Source: Betaproteobacteria bacterium
GTDB lineage: Bacteria > Pseudomonadota > Gammaproteobacteria > Burkholderiales > Burkholderiaceae_D
Direction of reading: 5' to 3'
DNA: 7,813 nucleotides
Assembly: GCA_015655165.1 (NCBI GenBank)
Contig: JAATFN010000303.1
Location: 1-7,813 of the forward strand
Shown here: in pieces, positions 1-4,607 of the stretch
How the letters are laid out: each line of letters starts with the position of its first letter
Position numbering within the stretch: position 1 is the stretch's first letter
Notes under the pieces: generated by a model
What the model was told of the DNA's origin: nothing
Seen by the model: only the letters and a program-made list of their open reading frames with translations
The model's database searches: none
Position numbers and translations under genes: made by a program

Positions 1-546
1 GCTTTACCGCCAGGATATAAAATCGATGCGGCAGGTGTTGCAGCCGACACTGATAGTGCGCAAGCATCGATTATGGTCAATATGCCGTTGGTCATTTTTA
101 TCATCTTTACACTGTTGATGTTGCAATTGCACAGTTTTTCCCGTGCCTTGCTGGTGTTTTTGACAGGCCCCTTGGGCGTTGCCGGTGTGGTGATGGCATT
201 GCTGATCTTGCATCGTCCGTTTGGTTTTGTCGCCTTGCTTGGTGTCATTGCCTTGTTCGGGATGATTATCCGTAATTCGGTGATCTTGATTGACCAGATC
301 GAGCATCATATCCAGGATGGACTGGCACCGTGGGATGCGGTGATCGAGTCTGCAGTACATCGTTTTAGACCCATTATTCTGACTGCTGCTGCAGCTGTGC
401 TAGCGATGATTCCCTTATCGCGCTCGGTATTTTGGGGGCCGATGGCAGTGGCCATCATGGGCGGGCTGATTGTGGCAACAGGCTTGACGTTATTGTTTTT
501 GCCTGCGGTTTACGCCACAGTTTATAAAGTGCGCAAACCGAAGTAG
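1..546 (+). CDS. RND-family efflux transporter, C-terminal fragment (5' end outside window)
   Basis: This is the last 181 residues of an RND inner-membrane pump of the AcrB/HAE1 type, which drives proton-coupled export of drugs, amphiphiles or other solutes with a periplasmic adaptor and an outer-membrane channel. The reading frame is open from base 1, so the gene enters from the left. The visible part starts at the end of the second periplasmic domain (LPPGYKIDAAG) and carries about five hydrophobic segments, matching TM8-TM12. Family landmarks are GMIIRNSVILIDQIE (visible residues 87-101, the TM10 region), RFRPIILTAAAAVLAMIPL (121-139) and WGPMAVAIMGG followed by a TM ending LPAVYAT. It ends in a basic tail (KVRKPK), usual for this family. 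Substrate cannot be told from this part, and no adaptor gene is visible. I see no clear hairpin terminator before the tRNA promoter. The family call is firm; the subfamily is not. Confidence 0.9.
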   Translation, partial: ALPPGYKIDAAGVAADTDSAQASIMVNMPLVIFIIFTLLMLQLHSFSRALLVFLTGPLGVAGVVMALLILHRPFGFVALLGVIALFGMIIRNSVILIDQIEHHIQDGLAPWDAVIESAVHRFRPIILTAAAAVLAMIPLSRSVFWGPMAVAIMGGLIVATGLTLLFLPAVYATVYKVRKPK

Positions 547-583
547 GGGGCAAAGTAAAAAAATGCAGACAGACAATATCAGC

Positions 584-611
584 TTGCAGTAGAATAGCGG
601 GCTACTATAAA
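584..611 (+). promoter_or_regulatory. Candidate sigma70 promoter of the tRNA-Leu gene
   Basis: A -35-like TTGCAG (584-589) is followed after 16 bases by a -10-like TATAAA (606-611). Transcription would start near 618 and give a leader of about 50 nt before the mature tRNA. The position between the pump's stop codon and the tRNA supports it. The assignment rests on sequence similarity only. Confidence 0.45.
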
Positions 612-667
612 AATGCCACTTGTATGTGTGTGCCGACAAGGTCAACAACAGATACAAGTTCCAGTTA

Positions 668-754
668 GCGAGGGTGGCGAAATTGGTAGACGCACCAGGT
701 TTAGGTCCTGACGCCAGAAATGGTGTAGGGGTTCGAGTCCCCTCCCTCGCACCA
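668..754 (+). tRNA. tRNA-Leu (anticodon UAG), CCA encoded
   Basis: This is a complete class II tRNA of 87 nt. The acceptor stem GCGAGGG (668-674) pairs perfectly with CCCTCGC (744-750), followed by discriminator A (751) and an encoded CCA (752-754). The D-arm region reads TGGCGAAATTGGTAGACGCA, as in bacterial tRNA-Leu. The anticodon loop TTTAGGT (700-706) holds TAG at 702-704, so it reads CUA and probably other CUN leucine codons. The anticodon stem is CCAGG/CCTGA with a C-A mismatch at its outermost pair. The long variable arm is CGCC/GGTG with a six-base loop (712-725). The T-arm is AGGGG-TTCGAGT-CCCCT (727-743). I saw no second copy of its 3' end in the window, so there is no sign of an integrated element here. 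Confidence 0.97.
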
Positions 755-780
755 GATACATGTTCTTTTGAGACGTGTTG

Positions 781-820
781 AAAAAATCCACTAAAGTAAT
801 TAGCTTTAGTGGATTTTTTG
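781..820 (+). terminator. Rho-independent terminator after tRNA-Leu
   Basis: A perfect 16-bp inverted repeat, AAAAAATCCACTAAAG (781-796) and CTTTAGTGGATTTTTT (804-819), encloses a 7-base loop and ends in a run of six T. It lies 27 bases after the tRNA CCA. The A-tract and T-tract are symmetric, so it could also stop transcription arriving on the other strand. Confidence 0.9.
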
Positions 821-891
821 TTTTGAACATTTGCGCGTATAGGGCAGATACTTATTTGTTAATTCACTGCATTACACTGTCTTAAACAATA

Positions 892-945
892 AAGCCGTTA
901 GAGTTGGAGCGACTCCTTAAATATCGGGTATACAGGGAACGGCTT
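892..945. repeat. 54-bp inverted-repeat element, possible structured RNA or operator
   Basis: AAGCCGTT (892-899) and AACGGCTT (938-945) form a perfect 8-bp closing stem. Inside lies a small hairpin, GGAG-CGA-CTCC (906-916), which could alternatively pair as GAGT (901-904) with ACTC (912-915). It is neither followed by a T-run nor near a stop codon, so it is not a terminator. It lies just upstream of the predicted start site of the iron operon. It could be the binding site of a second regulator or part of an independent small transcript; I do not recognise a family. Confidence 0.4.
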
Positions 946-973
946 CATCTAATATTGATTTAACATATATAAT
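944..973 (+). promoter_or_regulatory. Candidate sigma70 promoter of the SIP-MFS operon
   Basis: TATAAT at 968-973 is a perfect -10 hexamer. An 18-base spacer leads back to TTCATC (944-949), a weak -35 with three of six matches. The -10 is the left end of the Fur box, the usual arrangement for an iron-repressed promoter. Transcription would start near 980 and give a leader of about 70 nt. Confidence 0.55.
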
Positions 974-986
974 GATAATCATTATT
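968..986. promoter_or_regulatory. Fur box
   Basis: TATAATGATAATCATTATT matches the classical 19-bp Fur consensus GATAATGATAATCATTATC at 17 of 19 positions; only the first and last bases differ. It covers the candidate -10, so Fe(II)-loaded Fur would block RNA polymerase when iron is sufficient and release the two downstream genes under starvation. The sequence match is seen directly; the regulation is inferred from the known Fur mechanism. Confidence 0.9.
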
Positions 987-1049
987 ATTTGATACGTAGT
1001 GTAGTAACAGGCGTCTACTCTGTGGCACTACCTGATAAAAAATCACATC

Positions 1050-2177
1050 ATGACAACACAACGCACACCCTTAGCAGATCAAGACAAAAAAATTGATCTG
1101 ATCGAACATATCAACAATGATCATCCCGATGAAGTATTGTCTATTGCCCAGATCTATTGTTCACCACAAGCATCCACGGCATACATCGAAGATGTGTTTG
1201 AAGAAGGTTGCCTGATCAAGATAACGGCAAACGGGCAGACAGAGAGTACCTGGTTACCTTTTGTGCTGGAAGGCGACCTGGAAGAAAAAGTACTTTATCT
1301 TGCCTATGATGCCATGGTGCGACAAGGAAAATCCTTGTCCGGCAGAAAAAAGCAATACTTCAACGTTGTCGGCAAAGAATATCCGAGCGCCAATATGTTG
1401 CGGCTTGTTCTTAAAAGCCAGTCGCCTTTACCACTCGATACACCGGGATATGCATGGATGTTTTCTTTAAAGGCGCTGACACAGGTACCAGTGAAAATAG
1501 TGAAACCGGTCACTAAAACATCCTTTGTAAACCAATGGTTCAATCGTTTGTTCTTATGGTGGTTACGCCGTATTTCTCCACGTCGCCGCGAAAAAATGCT
1601 GCGCGCCATGTCGAAAGGTTTACGTTACTATACCTTGCGTAAGGCACGTAAAAGCACACCGGAATTAACCCATGCCGATCTGGCCGAAGTCGATGTGTTT
1701 GTCCATGGGGATACACCTGGCGGGCTCTGGGCGCAGCAGTTGCAAGTCGGTGATATCGTGCATAGCACGTCGGAGTACCATGAACATCTTGAACATATTC
1801 ATCAAGGTAATATTGTACTGATTGCAGATGAGACATCGCTGCCCACAGTCGCAGCACTGCTTGAGAATTGGCATAACCCAACTGCACCAGTCGTGATCGT
1901 CATCACCACCGATAAAGCCGATCAACACTATCTGCCTGATACCTTGTTGCCGCAAGGGGGCATGGTACATCGTTTGGTGAATCCGGACAATCCGGCACAA
2001 GACGTGATTGCGATCTTAAGTGGATGCAATGTCATTGATGCTGCATGGGGTGCATTGGAAAACAATGAAGCAAAAACAATCCGTAAATACTTAAGAGACA
2101 TACGCCAGTTAAACGGTAAACTGAACCGGGTTAAAGGTTACTGGAAACAGACGTCCGGCAATCTGGATCAATCCTAA
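1050..2177 (+). CDS. DUF2470 domain / siderophore-interacting protein (ferric-siderophore reductase-like flavoprotein)
   Basis: A 375-residue, two-module protein without signal peptide, so probably cytoplasmic. Residues about 15-95 look like DUF2470 (HINNDHPD at 20-27), a domain found in HugZ-type haem utilisation proteins. The rest resembles the SIP/ViuB/YqjH family, which uses FAD and NAD(P)H to reduce ferric siderophores and free Fe(II). Landmarks are the flavin motif RYYTLR (192-197), DVFVHGDTPGGLWA (215-228), GD (234-235), the nucleotide-domain strand VLIADETSLPTVAALLE (256-272), WGALENNEAKTIRKYLRD (333-350) and KGYWKQ (362-367). The usual AGE of the late motif reads ALE here. The HVKLFFP-like segment normally before RxYTxR is not evident; instead there is a Trp- and Arg-rich stretch (about 158-190). 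The protein is longer than plain SIPs (about 250-280 residues) because of the added domain. The start is the first ATG in frame; no clear Shine-Dalgarno precedes it. A Fur box lies 64 bases upstream, and an MFS gene follows after 11 bases. Confidence 0.85.
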   Translation: MTTQRTPLADQDKKIDLIEHINNDHPDEVLSIAQIYCSPQASTAYIEDVFEEGCLIKITANGQTESTWLPFVLEGDLEEKVLYLAYDAMVRQGKSLSGRKKQYFNVVGKEYPSANMLRLVLKSQSPLPLDTPGYAWMFSLKALTQVPVKIVKPVTKTSFVNQWFNRLFLWWLRRISPRRREKMLRAMSKGLRYYTLRKARKSTPELTHADLAEVDVFVHGDTPGGLWAQQLQVGDIVHSTSEYHEHLEHIHQGNIVLIADETSLPTVAALLENWHNPTAPVVIVITTDKADQHYLPDTLLPQGGMVHRLVNPDNPAQDVIAILSGCNVIDAAWGALENNEAKTIRKYLRDIRQLNGKLNRVKGYWKQTSGNLDQS

Positions 2178-2188
2178 CCATATCTTGT

Positions 2189-3433
2189 ATGACACAATCT
2201 GATTTTTCCCAAAAACATCTCTCACATCTGGTGTTTGCCTTGATGTGCTTAAACGGTACAACGATTGCTGCCAGTTATAGTTTTGTTCCCGTATTGGGCC
2301 CTTTATTTAAAGCATTGAATTTGCAACCATGGCATGCAGGGCTTGGTGTTGCCTTGACCGGATTGGCCTGGGCATTGAGTGCGCCATTCTGGGGGAGGGT
2401 TGTTGATCGTAAAGGACAGAAATGGGTATTGTTAATGGCGTTACCGGCTTTTACACTGTGCATTGCCGGTACCGTACTGTATGTCCATTTCGCGTTATAT
2501 CACGTTGACCTTGTATGGCTGAATTTGACGATGTTAATGATATCGCGCATTTTAATCGGTGCGATATTCGCAGCCATCCCTGTGGCTTCACTGGGATGGC
2601 TGGCACAAAGTACAACGCCTGTGCAACGTACTGCGTTGATGGCACGTTTGGCTGGTGCCGGTGCAATCGGCATGATTTTGGCACCACCCATTGCCGGTGC
2701 CCTAATGGTCAAAAGTCTGATTCTTCCATTATACCTGAGTGTATTATTACCGATTTTGGCCTGGCCTTTATTAAAGCGTCTTGCCGATCCGGAGCGTTCC
2801 GCTAAAGCACAAGTCGACGATCTGGCAGAGATCAAACTGTCTCTATCGGATACGCGGCTGCGTAGTCCCTTGGCAATCATCTTTATTCTGTTTGGTGCCG
2901 TATTGGTGTTGGATATCAACTTGAGTTTCTGGTTGATGGATCAATACCACATGGCATTGGCAGAAGCCGGACATACAACAGGATTGGCCTTATGTTGTGA
3001 GGGTGTTGCCTTGATCTGCGTGCAAACGGTGATTGCCAAACGTAAAGATACCTCACCACGCATCTATCTGCAGTGTGGGGCGTTATTGGGAATACTCGGA
3101 TTTGTTGTATTGCTGGCAGCATTTTACTGGCAATGGCCAACGCCATGGATGTTGCCGGTCACCTTTTGGGTTTATATAGGTTGTACATTCATCGGGGCTG
3201 GATTGGGGATGGCTTTTCCTGCAGCGAATGCGTTTTGTGCGAATGCGGTTTCTTTCAAAGAGCAAAATGCGGCAGCAGCATTAATGACCATGGCGCAAGG
3301 CATGTCTATGGTAATTAGCCCTTTGGTTGGCGGCGTATTGTATACACTGAACCCTGTTACACCATTCATGACTGCCATAGCGGGCTTAGGGTTGATTTAC
3401 CTTCTGACTGTTCGTAAAAAAGGCACATCATGA
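2189..3433 (+). CDS. MFS transporter, probable siderophore/iron-chelate permease or exporter
   Basis: A 414-residue inner-membrane protein with about 12 hydrophobic segments and a polar central loop (about 195-225), the normal size and plan of a major facilitator. Motif A is clear between TM2 and TM3: GRVVDRKGQK (69-78). In TM5 the run GAGAIGMILAPPIAGAL (156-172) resembles motif C of proton antiporters, although the usual GPxxGG reads APPIAG. That resemblance leans towards an exporter of the DHA type. Single-protein MFS siderophore importers (FptX/RhtX type) also exist, and the pairing with a reductase would suit import. The gene begins 11 bases after the SIP stop codon with no promoter between, so it is very likely cotranscribed and under the same Fur control. 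No Shine-Dalgarno is visible, so translational coupling is possible. Family is sure; substrate and direction are inferred from context only. Confidence 0.85.
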   Translation: MTQSDFSQKHLSHLVFALMCLNGTTIAASYSFVPVLGPLFKALNLQPWHAGLGVALTGLAWALSAPFWGRVVDRKGQKWVLLMALPAFTLCIAGTVLYVHFALYHVDLVWLNLTMLMISRILIGAIFAAIPVASLGWLAQSTTPVQRTALMARLAGAGAIGMILAPPIAGALMVKSLILPLYLSVLLPILAWPLLKRLADPERSAKAQVDDLAEIKLSLSDTRLRSPLAIIFILFGAVLVLDINLSFWLMDQYHMALAEAGHTTGLALCCEGVALICVQTVIAKRKDTSPRIYLQCGALLGILGFVVLLAAFYWQWPTPWMLPVTFWVYIGCTFIGAGLGMAFPAANAFCANAVSFKEQNAAAALMTMAQGMSMVISPLVGGVLYTLNPVTPFMTAIAGLGLIYLLTVRKKGTS

Positions 3434-3632
3434 AGCATGTCGTTCGCTAACATCTTAAAAATGTCGAGGTACGTACATTGAGCCCTGTTGTTTTACACGT
3501 CACCATTCTCGCGTAAAATAACGACACTATTCCGACCGCATCCATGTTGCAATGGCCTGAACATTTGATTTTTAAAGTCGGCAACATGCTTGTTGCATAA
3601 CGCAATGTAGTACGAATTACTCAGGAGTATCA
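3434..3632. other. Spacer between the MFS gene and the pseudouridine synthase gene
   Basis: No coding sequence is apparent. A weak inverted repeat AATGT (3460-3464)/ACATT (3475-3479) lies 27 bases after the MFS stop codon, but it has no T-run and is not a convincing terminator. Near the right end are a candidate promoter and short hairpins: CCAT (3542-3545)/ATGG (3552-3555) and GCAACA (3581-3586)/TGTTGC (3591-3596). Confidence 0.5.
3548..3576 (+). promoter_or_regulatory. Candidate promoter of the pseudouridine synthase gene
   Basis: TTGCAA (3548-3553) and TTTAAA (3571-3576) are separated by 17 bases, each matching the sigma70 consensus at four of six positions. Transcription would start near 3583, inside the GCAACA/TGTTGC hairpin, giving a leader of about 50 nt. 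Evidence is sequence similarity and position only. Confidence 0.35.
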
Positions 3633-3635
3633 GTG
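3622..3635 (+). promoter_or_regulatory. Ribosome binding site that fixes a GTG start
   Basis: CAGGAG (3622-3627) lies five bases before the GTG at 3633-3635. This strong Shine-Dalgarno decides the start: no ATG occurs in this frame until residue 48, which lies inside the conserved N-terminal region. Confidence 0.8.
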
Positions 3636-4529
3636 AAACCGGTATCTCCGTTACCTGTTCGCAATGGCTTGGCGCCCAGTTATCTCTGGTTGCCGCAAGG
3701 GCAGTGGGGCACATTGCTGACATTTCTGACACAGCATTTCAGCAACATCACACCGTCTGTCTGGGTTGACCGCATGCAAAGGCAGGAAGTCGTCAATCAA
3801 CGTGGCGAGATATTGCTGCCGGATGCGCCGTTTAAGGCCGGGGAGTGTATTTTTTATTACCGCGAGGTCGACGCTGAACCGCACATTCCATTTGCTGCAA
3901 CCATCCTGTTTCAGGATGAACATCTGTTAGTCGCCGACAAACCGCATTTTTTACAGGTGACGCCTACCGGTAAATATGTGCGTGAAACCTTGCTGGTGCG
4001 TTTAAAACATCAGACGGGCATTTCAGACCTGGTACCGATTCACCGTCTTGATCGCGAGACAGCGGGGGTCATTCTATTTTCTGTTAATCCTGCCACACGT
4101 GGTCTATACCAGTCATTGTTCCAACAGAAGCGGATGCATAAAACCTATGAAGCATTAGCCGGATTGAATCCCGATCTGGTGTTTCCGATGGTATACCGCA
4201 GTCGTCTGGTACGTGGAGAACAATTTTTTTTGACTGCAGAAGAAGAAGGCGAACCCAATTCAGAAACGCATATCGATTTAATTGAACACGTAGGAGACTA
4301 TGCGCGTTATCGCTTGCATCCTGTATCCGGTAAAAAACACCAGTTACGTGTGCATTTGAATAGTCTTGGCATACCGATTGTGGGCGATGCATTTTATCCG
4401 GAGGCTGTTGCTGATGGTGTTCCAGATGATTTTGGCAAACCGTTGAAATTGCTTGCCAAATCGATTCGGTTTACCGACCCGATCACGGGGCACGAACGGT
4501 ATTTCGAGTCGGCGTTGCGCTGTTATTAG
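3633..4529 (+). CDS. RluA-family RNA pseudouridine synthase
   Basis: A 298-residue cytoplasmic enzyme that isomerises specific uridines of rRNA or tRNA to pseudouridine. The catalytic motif HRLDRETAG is at residues 137-145, with Asp140 as the expected nucleophile and the flanking Arg residues present. Other family landmarks are the strand ILFQDEHLLVADKP (91-104) and GKKHQLRVHLNSLGIPIVGD near the C-terminus, the counterpart of the KTHQIRVH motif. Residues about 25-78 look like a degenerate S4-like RNA-binding region (VWVDRMQRQEVVNQ). The form PHFLQVTP after VADKP and the absence of a clear S4 signature suggest the less-studied proteobacterial branch of the family rather than RluC or RluD, so the target base is unknown. 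It starts with GTG after a strong ribosome binding site. Its 200-bp upstream spacer makes it separate from the iron operon; no Fur box lies before it. It converges with the TonB receptor gene, leaving a 78-bp gap. Confidence 0.92.
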   Translation: MKPVSPLPVRNGLAPSYLWLPQGQWGTLLTFLTQHFSNITPSVWVDRMQRQEVVNQRGEILLPDAPFKAGECIFYYREVDAEPHIPFAATILFQDEHLLVADKPHFLQVTPTGKYVRETLLVRLKHQTGISDLVPIHRLDRETAGVILFSVNPATRGLYQSLFQQKRMHKTYEALAGLNPDLVFPMVYRSRLVRGEQFFLTAEEEGEPNSETHIDLIEHVGDYARYRLHPVSGKKHQLRVHLNSLGIPIVGDAFYPEAVADGVPDDFGKPLKLLAKSIRFTDPITGHERYFESALRCY

Positions 4530-4556
4530 CGATGCTTGTTAGAGAAGATGTTAACG

Positions 4557-4586
4557 TGGTAGCGCCGCTGTGTAGCGACGCTACCA
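4557..4586. terminator. GC-rich hairpin between convergent genes, possible bidirectional terminator
   Basis: TGGTAGCG (4557-4564) pairs with CGCTACCA (4579-4586). After one C/A mismatch an inner CGCT (4566-4569) pairs with AGCG (4574-4577) around a GTGT loop. The hairpin lies 27 bases after the pseudouridine synthase stop codon and 21 bases beyond the receptor stop codon on the other strand. Neither strand has a T-run after it, so intrinsic termination is uncertain; it may instead protect 3' ends. Confidence 0.45.
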
Positions 4587-4607
4587 AGGTCGAGTGTCGT
4601 CGCTCAC

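Larger units (their letters stand above)
821..1049. other. Intergenic regulatory region upstream of the DUF2470-SIP operon
   Basis: I see no convincing coding sequence here. The stretch contains, in order, an AT-rich spacer, the inverted-repeat element at 892-945, a candidate -10 at 968-973, the Fur box at 968-986, and a leader of about 60 bases before the ATG at 1050. In the frame of the downstream gene a TAA lies at 1005-1007 and no ATG occurs between it and 1050, so 1050 is the first ATG available. Confidence 0.7.

Noticed and set aside
668..754. tRNA-Leu as an attachment site for a genomic island.
   Set aside because: No repeat of the tRNA 3' end and no integrase gene was seen in the window; a repeat further away cannot be excluded.
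642..830. A 62-residue minus-strand reading frame ending in a tRNA-like peptide (RGRGLEPLHHFW…).
   Set aside because: It is the antisense translation of tRNA-Leu and its terminator, a well-known spurious protein.
892..945. Integron attC site.
   Set aside because: The arms read GCCGTT/AACGGC and do not carry correctly oriented RYYYAAC and GTTRRRY core sites; no integrase or cassette is nearby.
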